A stretch of DNA of 64,000 bases from Micromonospora sediminicola (GTDB lineage: Bacteria; Actinomycetota; Actinomycetes; Mycobacteriales; Micromonosporaceae). The notes under the pieces are model-generated. The model was not told where the DNA came from and did not search any database. It saw only the letters and a program-made list of their open reading frames with translations. The stretch is taken from contig NZ_FLRH01000003.1 of assembly GCF_900089585.1 (NCBI RefSeq), positions 1,039,001-1,103,000 of the forward strand, in the 5' to 3' direction. The first letter of the stretch is position 1; each line of letters begins with the position of its first letter. Shown here piece after piece: positions 35,764-44,852 of this stretch. The translations under genes and the position numbers were made by a program.

Positions 35764-36621
35764 ATGCCGACCCCGTCCGACGCCACCCCCCGCACCTGGT
35801 TCATCACCGGCGCCAGCCGCGGCCTGGGCCGCGCCTTCGTCGACGCCGCGCTCGACCGTGGCGACCGGGTGGTCGCCGCCGCCCGGACCGTCACCCCGGA
35901 CGACGTCGACGCGCGGCACGGCGACCGGCTGCTGGCCCTGCCCCTCGACGTCACCGACCGGGCGGCCGTCTTCGCCGCCGTGGCCACCGCGGTCGAGCGG
36001 TTCGGACGGCTCGACGTCGTCGTCAACAACGCCGGCACCCTGTCCATGGGCATGATCGAGGAGTACACCGAGGCCGAGGCGCGAGCCCAGTTCGAGGTCA
36101 ACGTCTTCGGCGCGTTGTGGGTCAGCCAGGCCGTGCTGCCCCACCTGCGCGCCCAACGGTCCGGTCACATCGTGCAGGTCTCCAGCATCGCCGCACTCGC
36201 CGGCTTCCCGAGCACCGGCATGTACAGCGCGAGCAAGTTCGCGTTGGAAGGCATGAGCGAGGCCCTGGCGATGGAGGCGGCGGCCTTCGACATCAAGGTC
36301 AGCATCGTGCAGCCCGGCGGCTACTGGACCGACCTCTACACCAGCATGACGACCACCACCCCGGTGGAGGCGTACGCGCCGCTGCGCGCCGAGCTGGAGC
36401 GACAGTGGGCGGCCGGCTCCGTCGACAGCGAACCCCGGCTGGCCGCCGAGGCGCTGCTGCAACTGGTCGACAGCGACGACCCGCCACTGCGGCTGCTGCT
36501 CGGCAGCATGGTCTACGACCTGGCGTTCGACATCTCCCGCCGGCGGATGGACACCTGGGCGGGCTGGGAGCGGGTCAGCCGAGCGGCGGAGCAGGCGGTG
36601 GCGGCCCCCGCCGGCACCTGA
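35764..36621 (+). CDS. Short-chain dehydrogenase/reductase
   Basis: 285-aa classical SDR: cofactor motif FITGASRGLGRAFVDAAL, VVVNNAGTLSMGM, catalytic Ser in HIVQVSSIAAL and YxxxK in GMYSASKFALEG. Arg after the Gly motif (SRG) and ARTV suggest NADP(H). GAGGGAG lies about 10 bases upstream of ATG. Under the adjacent TetR repressor, so probably induced by a small molecule that this enzyme reduces or detoxifies (inference). Confidence 0.92.
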   Translation: MPTPSDATPRTWFITGASRGLGRAFVDAALDRGDRVVAAARTVTPDDVDARHGDRLLALPLDVTDRAAVFAAVATAVERFGRLDVVVNNAGTLSMGMIEEYTEAEARAQFEVNVFGALWVSQAVLPHLRAQRSGHIVQVSSIAALAGFPSTGMYSASKFALEGMSEALAMEAAAFDIKVSIVQPGGYWTDLYTSMTTTTPVEAYAPLRAELERQWAAGSVDSEPRLAAEALLQLVDSDDPPLRLLLGSMVYDLAFDISRRRMDTWAGWERVSRAAEQAVAAPAGT

Positions 36622-36637
36622 CGCCGACGGGGGCCGC
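36601..36637. terminator. Hairpin overlapping SDR stop
   Basis: GCGGCCCCCG (36601-36610) and CGGGGGCCGC (36628-36637) bracket the SDR stop codon and lie just before the convergent peptidase stop at 36642. Confidence 0.65.
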
Positions 36638-36641
36638 GCCG

Positions 36642-39023
36642 CTAGAGCGGGTACGTGCGCGCCACCGCCAGCATCTCCGAGCTGTGCGAGCCGACCACGC
36701 CCACGTCCGCCGGCCGGGCCCGGAACCCGGGCAGCGCGGACAGCCCGTCGCTGGCGTCCATCGCGCGCAGGTTCACCGGACCGTCGCCGGTGGTCGCCAG
36801 CGTCAGCGTCACCTCGACGCCCTCCGGCGGCGGGGCGTGGAAGACGATCCCGAAGCCCCACCGGCCCTCGCGCGCCTTGACCGGCACCTCCCGCCCGGCC
36901 ACCGACGCGGCCCGCACGGTCGCGGTGGTGGTGTCCACGTGCAGCGTCAGCAGCCGCACCGGCCGCTGCGGCGTGACCCGCACCCGCAGTGTGCGCTGGT
37001 CGCCGGCACGGGTGTCGGCGAGCGTCTCCAGCTTCGGCGCGGGCAGGGACGCCGCCTGCGCCGGCCCGGCCCGCAACTCGCCGTCGCCCAGGCCGGGGAA
37101 GTCGTCGGCGACCGAGACGCTCCGGTCGACGTACCCGTCGGTCCAGGGCTGCGGCGCCTCCTCGTGACTGAGCCAGGCCGCCTTGCCGGTGCCGGCGTCC
37201 AGCGCGTACATCAGGTGGGTCGGCACGGGGTGGTCGGCGTCGAAGCGGTCCACGGCCAGGCCGACCCCGGCGAGCACCACCGCGGCCAGCGCGGCGGCCG
37301 TGGCGGGCAGCGCGCCGAGCCGGCGGGCCCGCAGCGCGAGCAGGCCCCGCTGGCCGCCGGCCTGCGGGTGCAGCAGGTCCACCACGGGCAGCGCGGCCAG
37401 GCCGAGCAGCACCGCGACGAGCGCGGCCACCGCGCCCATGCCCATGCCGAGCGCCGGGAAGAGCAGCACCACGGTGGGCAGCAGGATGACCACGGCCACC
37501 GCGGCGGCCAGGGTCACCGCGACCACCGGCCACGGGCCGTCGCGCCGGGTGGCCAGCGCGGTGAGGCCGGCGACCGCGCCGGCCAGCGCCGGCACTGTCG
37601 TCAGGTACGCCCCGCCGGGCACCAGCACGGCGAGCAGCACCCCGAACAGGGCCAGCCAGGTCAGCCCCCCGAACGCCAGGGCGGCCGGGCCGACCCGGCG
37701 GCGGCTCAGCGCGTACCAGCAGAGCAGCACCGCGGCGGCGAGCGCCACCACGGCGAGCCGGTACCAGACCGGACGGTACGGGTCGAGCAGCTCCGCGTAT
37801 CCGGGGCGGACCGTGGTGATCGCGGTCCAGAGCAGCCAGGCGCCCAGCGGGGCCACCACGAGGGGCACCAGGGTCAGGGCGGCGCCGGCGGCGAGCGTGC
37901 CGGCGGTGGCCCGCCCGCGCCGGCGCAGCAGCCAGCCGAGCGCGCCGACCGCGAGCAGCGCGACCACGGCCAGCGGCAGGGTCAGCCAGCCGGGATAGCG
38001 GACCAGGCCGCCGGGAACGGGGAAGTAGGTGTCGTCGTGGCCGGCACGCAGGTCGCCCAGGTCGGTGCGGCCGAACTCGCGGGCCAGGCCGAGCGCGTTG
38101 TCGCCGTGCATCTGGAGGCTGCCCCGGTCCATCCGGGCCGGCACGTCCAGCGGCGTGTGGTAGATCGCCCCGCCGTCGATGTAGGCGGAGTTCAACCCGA
38201 CGAACCTCTGGTCGAGGAACGCGGTGAAGTCGGTGTCGTTGGGCAGCGCCCGGTAGATCTCCACCGCGAACGAGGTGCCCACCGGGTGCGGGGCGGCCCG
38301 ACCGAAGACGTCCACCAGCTTCGCGTTGTTCCGCGAGGTCTCGAACATGATCACCGGGCCGGTGGAGCCGCGCGCCTCCAGGTTGAGCACCACCCCGCCG
38401 TCGGCGGCCAGCGGGTGGTCGGCGGCGAAGCCGGCGGCGCCGCACAGGCACGCCTCCTCCGCGTCGGTGAGCACGAAGACCACGTCGTTGCGGGGGCGCG
38501 GGCCGGTGGTCAGCGCCCGGGCCACCTCCAGGATGGTGGCGGTGCCGGCGGCGTCGTCGTTGCCGCCGGGCCCGGTCTGCACCGAGTCGTAGTGGGAGAC
38601 GAGGAAGACCCTGCCGGTCGGGTCGGTGCCGGGGAGCCGGGCCACCACGTTGCGGACCCGGGCCAGCGTCGCCCCGCCGGCCGCGCCGCTGAGCTGCCCG
38701 GCCTCGGGCGCGACCGCGTCCTGCACCTGCGTCTCCAGGCCCAGCCCGCGCAGCGTGCCCACCAGGTGCTCGCGTACCCGGTCGTTGGCCTCGCTGCCGG
38801 CCACGTGCGGCCGGGCGGCGATCACCTCCACGTTCCGGTACGCCCGGGCGGCGCTGAACTCGTCGGCCGGCGCGCTCACCGGGCGCGGCGCCGGGGTGGA
38901 CAGGTCGAGCAGGACGCCCGCCCCGACGGCGAGCAGCGCGACCAGCGCGGCGACGGCGGCGGGCAACCGGCGGCGCGGCTTGGCCAACGCCCGGTCGGCG
39001 GGGCGGGTGGGGGGTGCGCCCAC
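36642..39023 (-). CDS. M28-family membrane metallopeptidase
   Basis: 793-aa protein. An N-terminal membrane anchor (LPAAVAALVALLAVGAGVLL) is followed by an outward M28 peptidase with two-zinc ligands in VSHYDSVQTGPGGNDDAAG (His, Asp) and VFVLTDAEEACLCGAAGF (Glu pair), plus DFTAFLDQRFVGLNSAYIDGGAIYH. About eight further hydrophobic segments (380-610) and an outside beta-rich C-terminal domain (from about 610) follow. Domain order resembles Fxna/Ermp1-like membrane aminopeptidases. GTG 39023 with GAGGAGTCCCC in front is chosen; an ATG pair 13 codons upstream is an alternative. Confidence 0.88.
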   Translation of the reverse strand: MGAPPTRPADRALAKPRRRLPAAVAALVALLAVGAGVLLDLSTPAPRPVSAPADEFSAARAYRNVEVIAARPHVAGSEANDRVREHLVGTLRGLGLETQVQDAVAPEAGQLSGAAGGATLARVRNVVARLPGTDPTGRVFLVSHYDSVQTGPGGNDDAAGTATILEVARALTTGPRPRNDVVFVLTDAEEACLCGAAGFAADHPLAADGGVVLNLEARGSTGPVIMFETSRNNAKLVDVFGRAAPHPVGTSFAVEIYRALPNDTDFTAFLDQRFVGLNSAYIDGGAIYHTPLDVPARMDRGSLQMHGDNALGLAREFGRTDLGDLRAGHDDTYFPVPGGLVRYPGWLTLPLAVVALLAVGALGWLLRRRGRATAGTLAAGAALTLVPLVVAPLGAWLLWTAITTVRPGYAELLDPYRPVWYRLAVVALAAAVLLCWYALSRRRVGPAALAFGGLTWLALFGVLLAVLVPGGAYLTTVPALAGAVAGLTALATRRDGPWPVVAVTLAAAVAVVILLPTVVLLFPALGMGMGAVAALVAVLLGLAALPVVDLLHPQAGGQRGLLALRARRLGALPATAAALAAVVLAGVGLAVDRFDADHPVPTHLMYALDAGTGKAAWLSHEEAPQPWTDGYVDRSVSVADDFPGLGDGELRAGPAQAASLPAPKLETLADTRAGDQRTLRVRVTPQRPVRLLTLHVDTTTATVRAASVAGREVPVKAREGRWGFGIVFHAPPPEGVEVTLTLATTGDGPVNLRAMDASDGLSALPGFRARPADVGVVGSHSSEMLAVARTYPL

Positions 39024-39320
39024 GGGGACTCCTCGGGGTGGATCTACGGGGGTGGGCATCATCCTGCACCCCCGGGCCTCGCGGCGGCACCACCCGGTCG
39101 GTGCCTCGCCGCCCTGGCACCGCTCCCGGCGTAACATCGGTGGTCGGCCGTGCCGCTGTCCGGGTGGACGAGGTTCACCGCCGACCGATGCCGACGGCGG
39201 TCGTGTGGTGTGCGACCGTTTGTCTTAGCCTGGATCGCCCACGGCGCCCGGAAGGAGCCCGACATCACCAGCGAACTCCCGCGCCTCGCGGCGGTGACCC
39301 GGCCGCACGGGGGGAGCAGC

Positions 39321-40532
39321 GTGCCGGGTTCCGTCGTCGTGCCCCGGGCCGGCGCGGGGCTGCACGGCGGCCTCCCGCCGGGCGAGCGGCTGCGGGTGCT
39401 GCTGGTCGAGGACGACGAGGGCGACGCCTTCCTGGTCGGCGAGCTGCTCGCCGAGACCAACTCGATGATCGACCTGCTGGTGGCGACCAGCCTCAGCGAG
39501 GCCCGGCAGCGGGTGATGGGCGTGGACTGCGTCCTGCTCGACCTGGGCCTGCCGGACGCGCAGGGCCTGGACGGGCTGCGCCGGGTGCTGGAGATGGCCA
39601 GCGGCGCCGCGGTCTGCGTGCTGACCGGCCGCTCCGACGAGCACCTGGGCATCGTGGCGGTCGCCGAGGGCGCGCAGGACTACCTGGTCAAGGGCCAGGT
39701 GGACGGTGTCCTGCTGACCCGGGCGCTGCGCTACGCGGTGGAGCGCAAGCGGGCCGACGAGAACGCCCGCCGGCTGCGCGAGGTGGAGCTGCGTCAGGCC
39801 GAGTCGGCCCGCCTGGAGCGCGGCCTGCTGCCGCAGCCGCTGATGACCACCGACGAGGTCGCGGTGCACACGTTCTACCGGCCCGGCCGGCACGCCGCGC
39901 TGATCGGCGGCGACTTCTACGACGTGGTGCAGACCCGACCGGACCGGATCGACCTGATCGTCGGCGACGTCTGCGGCCACGGGGTGGACGAGGCCGCGCT
40001 CGGCGTCGAGCTGCGGGTGGCCTGGCGGGCCCTGGTGCTGGCCGGGGTGCCCGACGACGAGGTGCTGCCCGCGCTGGAGCAGGTGCTGATGAGCGAGCGC
40101 CGCCTCCAGGAGATCTTCGCGACGGTGGCGACCGCCCGGCTCGACCTGGCGTCCGCGCGGGCCACCGTCCGGCTCGCCGGCCATCCGCCGCCGCTGCTGC
40201 TCAGCGGCGGTAAGGTCGCCCCGGTGCCGGCCAAGGGCGGCCTGCTGCTCGGCGTCCGACCCCGTCGCCCCGTCGCGTTCGACCTGGAGTTCGACACCGA
40301 CGACTGGTCGCTGCTGATGTACACCGACGGCCTGATCGAGGGCCGGGTCGACGGCGGCGACGAGCGGCTCGACGTGCCGGGCCTGACCGACCTGCTCGCC
40401 GACCCGGCCAACCGGGCGGTGCCGCTGGCCGAGCTGCCCGCCTGGCTGGTCGGTCGCGCCGAGCAGATCAACGGCGGCCCGCTGGCCGACGACGTGGCGA
40501 TGCTGCTGGTCACCCGTGGTGGCGGCCGGTGA
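39321..40532 (+). CDS. Receiver-SpoIIE (PP2C) phosphatase
   Basis: 403-aa response regulator with phosphatase output, an RsbU/RssB-like switch of the partner-switching type. Receiver (about 20-140): RVLLVEDDEGDAFLV, phospho-Asp in CVLLDLGLPDAQG, conserved Lys in DYLVKGQVDG. A short coiled linker (RADENARRLREVELRQAESA) leads to the PP2C domain with IGGDFYDVV, DVCGHGVDEAALG, LMYTDGLIEGR and DDVAMLLV. GTG 39321 has GGGGGAGCAGC in front; the frame is open further upstream. Predicted to dephosphorylate an anti-anti-sigma factor encoded elsewhere. First of four closely linked genes. Confidence 0.9.
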   Translation: MPGSVVVPRAGAGLHGGLPPGERLRVLLVEDDEGDAFLVGELLAETNSMIDLLVATSLSEARQRVMGVDCVLLDLGLPDAQGLDGLRRVLEMASGAAVCVLTGRSDEHLGIVAVAEGAQDYLVKGQVDGVLLTRALRYAVERKRADENARRLREVELRQAESARLERGLLPQPLMTTDEVAVHTFYRPGRHAALIGGDFYDVVQTRPDRIDLIVGDVCGHGVDEAALGVELRVAWRALVLAGVPDDEVLPALEQVLMSERRLQEIFATVATARLDLASARATVRLAGHPPPLLLSGGKVAPVPAKGGLLLGVRPRRPVAFDLEFDTDDWSLLMYTDGLIEGRVDGGDERLDVPGLTDLLADPANRAVPLAELPAWLVGRAEQINGGPLADDVAMLLVTRGGGR

Positions 40533-40551
40533 ACCCGAGGGACGAGCGAAA

Positions 40552-42330
40552 GTGGGATCGGTGAAGGCGTACCAGCAGGGGTGGACCCTGCGGCGGCGGG
40601 TGGCCGCGCTCCTTGGCGTGGTGCTGGTGCTGCTGCTCGGGCTGGCCGCCGCGGAGGCGGCGGTCGCCGCGAAGAACCGGCAGAACATCGACGCGGTGCT
40701 GCTCAAGACCGGCCCGCTGCGGGTCCAGGCGCAGGAGCTGATGAGCGTCCTGCTGGACCAGGAGACCGCGGTGCGCGGCTACGCGGTGAACGGCGACCGC
40801 AACGACCTGGTGCCCTACCGGGAGGGCGTGCAGCGCGAGCAGGCCCTGATCGCCTCCATCCGTGACCTCTCCGCCGACTACCCGGACGTGCGCCGGGAGC
40901 TGGGCCTGGTCGAGCAGCGGACCGCGCAGTGGCGCAGCCAGGTCGCCGAGCCGGTGATCGCGACCACGGAGCGCAGCGGCCCGGCCGCCGGGCAGGCGCT
41001 GATCACCGACCAGACCCGGCAGCAGTTCGACGGCATCCGCACCGCTGTCACGACGCTTCAGGACGAGGTCCTCACCGTCCGGAAGGAGACCGCCGACCGG
41101 GTCAACGCCACCAGCAACGCGCTGGTGGTGCTGCTGATCATCGCGGCCCTGGTGGTGGCGGTGGCCGGCACGGTCATGCTGCTCTCGCTCGACCGGATCC
41201 TGATCCGCCCGCTGGCCGGGCTGGTCGGGCAGGTGCGCGAGGTCGCCGCCGGCGACTACCAGCACCACATCGAGGGGTCCGGCCCGCCCGAGTTCCGCCG
41301 GCTCGCCGACGACATCGACCTGATGCGGCAGAAGATCGCCCAGGAGCTGGACGAGGTACGCCAGGCGCGGGAGCGGATCGAGTGGGTCAACAGCCAGCTC
41401 CAGAAGCAGGCCGAGGAGCTGACCCGCTCCAACCGTGACCTGGAGCAGTTCGCGTACGTGGCCTCGCACGACCTCCAGGAGCCGCTGCGCAAGGTGGCCA
41501 GCTTCTGCCAGCTCCTCCAGCGGCGCTACGCGGGGCAGCTCGACGAGCGGGCGGACCAGTACATCGCGTTCGCGGTGGACGGCGCGCAGCGGATGCAACG
41601 GCTCATCAACGACCTGCTCGCGTTCTCCCGGATCGGCCGGTTGACCACCGGCTTCACGGAGGTCGACCTGAACAAGGTGATGGGCGACGTGGCCGGGCAG
41701 ACCGAGGCGGCCCGGCAGTACGCCGACGCCGAGCTGACCTGGGACGAGATGCCGACGATCCGCGGCGAGGAGCCGCTGCTGACCAACCTGCTGGTCAACC
41801 TGGTCAGCAACTCGGTGAAGTTCCGCCGCCCCGACGTGACGCCCAAGGTGCACGTGTCGGCCCGGCTGGTGGACGGCGAGTGGGAGATCAGCTGCCGGGA
41901 CAACGGCATCGGGATCGAGCCGGAGTTCGCCGACAAGATCTTCGTGATCTTCCAGCGGCTGCACTCCAAGGACGCGTACCCGGGCACCGGCATCGGGCTC
42001 GCCATCGTCAAGAAGATCGTGGAATATCACGGCGGTCGGGTCTGGGTGGACACCGACGCCGAGGTCGGCACGACGATCCGGTTCACGCTGCCCGCGCTGG
42101 AGGCCGACGTCGAGGCGGCCCGGGCGGCCGACGAGGCCGGGGCCGCCGAGGGCGCCGAGGCGACCGAGCCGGTGGAGGGGTCGACCGGGGACGGGGCGTC
42201 GACCGGGGAGGGCGCCGAGGACGCCGCTCCCGAGGTCGCCACTCAGCCGGACGGCCCGGTACGCGAGGAGTCGCCCGCACGGGCGGACGGACACGGTACA
42301 AACGGTGGCATGAAGGAGACGGTGGGATGA
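40552..42330 (+). CDS. CHASE3-HAMP sensor histidine kinase
   Basis: 592-aa membrane kinase. Helix 1 ([21 protein letters not shown]), an extracellular CHASE3 domain ([20 protein letters not shown]), helix 2 ([20 protein letters not shown]), HAMP, a coiled coil, HisKA ([19 protein letters not shown]), and HATPase_c ([45 protein letters not shown]). The last about 80 residues are an Ala/Glu/Gly-rich acidic tail. GTG 40552 and 40561 are both possible; the former suits GAGGGA at 40537. Overlaps the next receiver gene by ATGA. The HisKA/HATPase variety with the Rcp1-like receiver is phytochrome-type. Confidence 0.92.
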   Translation: MGSVKAYQQGWTLRRRVAALLGVVLVLLLGLAAAEAAVAAKNRQNIDAVLLKTGPLRVQAQELMSVLLDQETAVRGYAVNGDRNDLVPYREGVQREQALIASIRDLSADYPDVRRELGLVEQRTAQWRSQVAEPVIATTERSGPAAGQALITDQTRQQFDGIRTAVTTLQDEVLTVRKETADRVNATSNALVVLLIIAALVVAVAGTVMLLSLDRILIRPLAGLVGQVREVAAGDYQHHIEGSGPPEFRRLADDIDLMRQKIAQELDEVRQARERIEWVNSQLQKQAEELTRSNRDLEQFAYVASHDLQEPLRKVASFCQLLQRRYAGQLDERADQYIAFAVDGAQRMQRLINDLLAFSRIGRLTTGFTEVDLNKVMGDVAGQTEAARQYADAELTWDEMPTIRGEEPLLTNLLVNLVSNSVKFRRPDVTPKVHVSARLVDGEWEISCRDNGIGIEPEFADKIFVIFQRLHSKDAYPGTGIGLAIVKKIVEYHGGRVWVDTDAEVGTTIRFTLPALEADVEAARAADEAGAAEGAEATEPVEGSTGDGASTGEGAEDAAPEVATQPDGPVREESPARADGHGTNGGMKETVG

Positions 42331-42779
42331 CCGCGCCTGCGGACGGCAAGAGCCCGATCGAGGTCCTGCTCGTCGAGGACGACCCGGGCGACGTGCTGAT
42401 GACCCAGGAGGCGTTCGAGGAGCACAAGCTCCGCAACCGCCTCACCGTCGTCTCCGACGGCGCGGAGGCCCTGGCCTACCTGCGTCGCGAGGGCCAGTAC
42501 GCGGACGCGGTCACCCCCGACCTGATCCTGCTCGACCTCAACCTGCCCCGCCGGGACGGCCGGGAGGTGCTGGAAGAGATCAAGAAGGACGAGGAACTGC
42601 GCAGGATCCCGGTCGTGGTGCTCACCACCTCGCAGGCCGACGAGGACATCCTGCGCAGCTACCAGCTGCACGCCAACGCCTACGTGACCAAGCCGGTGGA
42701 CTTCGAGCGCTTCATCTCGGTGGTCCGCCAGATCGACGAGTTCTTCGTCAGCGTGGTCAAGTTGCCGCCGCGTGGCTGA
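42327..42779 (+). CDS. Stand-alone receiver (Rcp1-like)
   Basis: 150-aa single receiver domain: [18 protein letters not shown], phospho-Asp in [14 protein letters not shown], Thr and Lys in [13 protein letters not shown] and [11 protein letters not shown]. No output domain. The longer DDPGD-type acidic loop is typical of Rcp1-like partners of CHASE/GAF kinases. It overlaps the kinase upstream by four bases and the downstream phosphatase gene by eight bases, so it may carry phosphate between the kinase and the receiver-SpoIIE protein. Confidence 0.93.
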   Translation: MTAPADGKSPIEVLLVEDDPGDVLMTQEAFEEHKLRNRLTVVSDGAEALAYLRREGQYADAVTPDLILLDLNLPRRDGREVLEEIKKDEELRRIPVVVLTTSQADEDILRSYQLHANAYVTKPVDFERFISVVRQIDEFFVSVVKLPPRG

Positions 42780-43581
42780 CCCGCTGCTGGACGACGTCGC
42801 CGCGCTGCTGCGGGAGGCCGCGGCCGACGTCGTGGTGCCGCTGTTCCGCCGGCTCGACGCGTCCGACATCTCCGAGAAGGCGCCCGGCGAGGTGGTGACC
42901 GTCGCCGACCGCGAGGCCGAGAAGCTGATCTCCGAAGGGCTGCGACGGCTGCGGCGCGGCTCGGTCGTGGTCGGCGAGGAGGCCGTCGCCGACGATCCCG
43001 ACCTGCTGCGGCACCTGCACGGCACCGGCGACGTCTGGCTGGTCGACCCGGTCGACGGCACGTCCAACTTCGCCGCCGGCCGGCGGCCGTTCGCGTTGAT
43101 GGTGGCGCTGCTCACCGACGGCGTACCGGTGGCCTCCTGGGTCTACGACCCGCTGGACGGCACGATGGCGGCCGGCCGGCTCGGCGCGGGCACGACGCTG
43201 GACGGCACGCCGGTGCGGGCCGCCGGGTCGGCGCCGGAGGCGGGCGCGCTGCGCGGCACCGCGATGACGAAGTTCCTGCCGGCGGACTTCCGCCGCGACG
43301 TCGAGGCCGGCGGTCGGCGACTCGGAGAGCTGCTGCCCGGCCAGCACTGCGCCGGCCGGGAATACCTGGACATCCTCACCGGCGCCCAGCAGTTCGTGCT
43401 GTTCTGGCGCACCCTGCCCTGGGACCACACCCCCGGCACGCTGCTCGTCCGGGAGGCCGGCGGGGTGGCCCGCCGCTTCGACGGCACCGACTACCACCCG
43501 GCCGACGAGGGCCGGGGCCTGTTGGTCGCCGCCAGCGAGGAGATCTGGGACGAGGTGTACGCGGCGCTGCTGGCCCGCTGA
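42772..43581 (+). CDS. Inositol-monophosphatase-family phosphatase
   Basis: 269-aa member of the IMPase/FBPase superfamily. Metal site [12 protein letters not shown] (DPxDGTxxF), VVGEEAV (Glu ligand), and the second Asp in [17 protein letters not shown]. Substrates in actinomycetes include inositol-phosphate and histidinol-phosphate; the choice is open. GTG 42772 lies inside the end of the receiver gene, so it belongs to the same transcript although the link to signalling is unexplained. Confidence 0.9.
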   Translation: MADPLLDDVAALLREAAADVVVPLFRRLDASDISEKAPGEVVTVADREAEKLISEGLRRLRRGSVVVGEEAVADDPDLLRHLHGTGDVWLVDPVDGTSNFAAGRRPFALMVALLTDGVPVASWVYDPLDGTMAAGRLGAGTTLDGTPVRAAGSAPEAGALRGTAMTKFLPADFRRDVEAGGRRLGELLPGQHCAGREYLDILTGAQQFVLFWRTLPWDHTPGTLLVREAGGVARRFDGTDYHPADEGRGLLVAASEEIWDEVYAALLAR

Positions 43582-43772
43582 TCGGCGCTGGGCGACGACC
43601 GCGACACGCTGCGTCGACGTTACGCGCTCCGCGCCCTCGCCGGCCTGGCGCGGGGCGCGCGGTCCGGTATCGTGACCGGCGGTCTCCGCCAGCAGGCCGC
43701 CGCCCGGCGCCGGCGGAGACGCCGCCGCGCACGGTCGACTCGGGGGGCCGGCGGTCGACGGAAGGACCAACA
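43582..43772. other. Intergenic leader of secreted peptidase-like gene
   Basis: 191 bases with several GC-rich stems. No recognisable ydaO/c-di-AMP or other riboswitch core was found, although cell-wall hydrolase genes of actinomycetes often have one. Confidence 0.4.
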
Positions 43773-44816
43773 GTGCCCAGGACCAGCCTCACCGGCCGGC
43801 GCGTCCGCCGGTCGTTGCTCGCGCTGCTCGCCGCGACGGCCGTGCTGCTCGGCGCCGGCAGCCTCGCCGTGGCCGGCCCGGCCGCCGCCGCGCCGAGTCC
43901 GAACGCCCCCGACGAGGGCGACAGCAAGCAGTTGCGGGCGGCGCTGGAGGCCGCGGCGAAGGGCCACATCGACGCCAAGAACCGGCTGGACAACTCCAGG
44001 CGCCGGCAGGCCGCGCTGGCCACCCAGCTCAAGGACATCGAGGCGCGCCTCGTCGGGTTGACCGCGCAGGCCGGTGAGGTGGCCGTGCAGTCCTACCGGC
44101 TGGGTCGGCTCAACGAGGCGTCGATGCTGCTGGCCAGCTCCGGGCCGGACGACTTCCTCCAGCGGGCCGCCGAGCTGGACACGATGGCCCAGCGGGACAG
44201 CAAGCGCCTGGGTGACCTGGCCCGGGCCAAGGCCGAGGCGGCCGAGTCGAAGCTGGCCATCGACACCGAGGTGCGGGAGCAGCAGAAGCAGCTCGCCGTG
44301 CTGGCCCGCAAGAAGAAGGACGCCGAGGTCGCGCTGGCCAAGGTCAGCTCCGGGGCCGGCTCCGGCTTCAGCGGCGGTTCCTCGTCGGCCAAGCCGGCGC
44401 CGCGCAACTCGGACGGCTCGTGGCCGTCGGAGTCGTGCTCGGTGGACGACCCGACCCCCGCGTCCGGCTGCATCACGCCGCGCACGCTGCACATGCTCCA
44501 GCAGGCCAAGGCCGCCGGCTACAAGCGCTACGCGTCGTGTCACCGCAGCGGCGGGGGCGGCGAGCATCCCAAGGGCCGGGCCTGCGACTTCGCCGCCGCC
44601 ACCGACGGGTTCGAGGACCGCACGGCCACCGGCGGCGACAAGGCGTACGGCGACAGCCTCGCCGCCTGGGCCAAGAACAACGCGAACCGGCTCGGCATCA
44701 TGTACGTGATCTGGTATCGCCAGATCTGGATGCCGAACACCGGTTGGCGGGCGTACAGCGGGGGCGGCAGCCCGGCCGCCGACCACACAAACCATGTTCA
44801 CATCTCGATGTACTGA
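43773..44816 (+). CDS. Secreted coiled-coil protein with ARB_07466/M15-like C-terminal domain
   Basis: 347-aa exported protein. Signal MPRTSLTGRRVRRSLLALLAA... AAAA; a coiled coil of about 150 residues (KDIEARLVGLTAQAGEVAVQ, KLAIDTEVREQQKQLAVLAR, KKKDAEVALAKV); a Ser/Gly linker; and a compact domain with CHRSGGGGEHPKGRACDF and ending HTNHVHISMY. The His/Asp/His order matches the M15/VanY-like zinc peptidase fold, so a cell-wall endopeptidase role is likely. The coiled coil resembles NlpC/P60-type autolysins (RipA). GTG 43773 has AAGGA nine bases upstream. Confidence 0.85.
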   Translation: MPRTSLTGRRVRRSLLALLAATAVLLGAGSLAVAGPAAAAPSPNAPDEGDSKQLRAALEAAAKGHIDAKNRLDNSRRRQAALATQLKDIEARLVGLTAQAGEVAVQSYRLGRLNEASMLLASSGPDDFLQRAAELDTMAQRDSKRLGDLARAKAEAAESKLAIDTEVREQQKQLAVLARKKKDAEVALAKVSSGAGSGFSGGSSSAKPAPRNSDGSWPSESCSVDDPTPASGCITPRTLHMLQQAKAAGYKRYASCHRSGGGGEHPKGRACDFAAATDGFEDRTATGGDKAYGDSLAAWAKNNANRLGIMYVIWYRQIWMPNTGWRAYSGGGSPAADHTNHVHISMY

Positions 44817-44852
44817 CCCGGTGGCCCAGGAACGCTGCGTACCATCGCGACG

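Noticed and set aside
36117..39134. 1005-residue open frame opposite the M28 peptidase
   Set aside because: Overlaps SDR and peptidase coding, low-complexity composition.
43582..43772. ydaO-type c-di-AMP riboswitch before the wall-peptidase-like gene
   Set aside because: The conserved core could not be found; only GC-rich stems are present.
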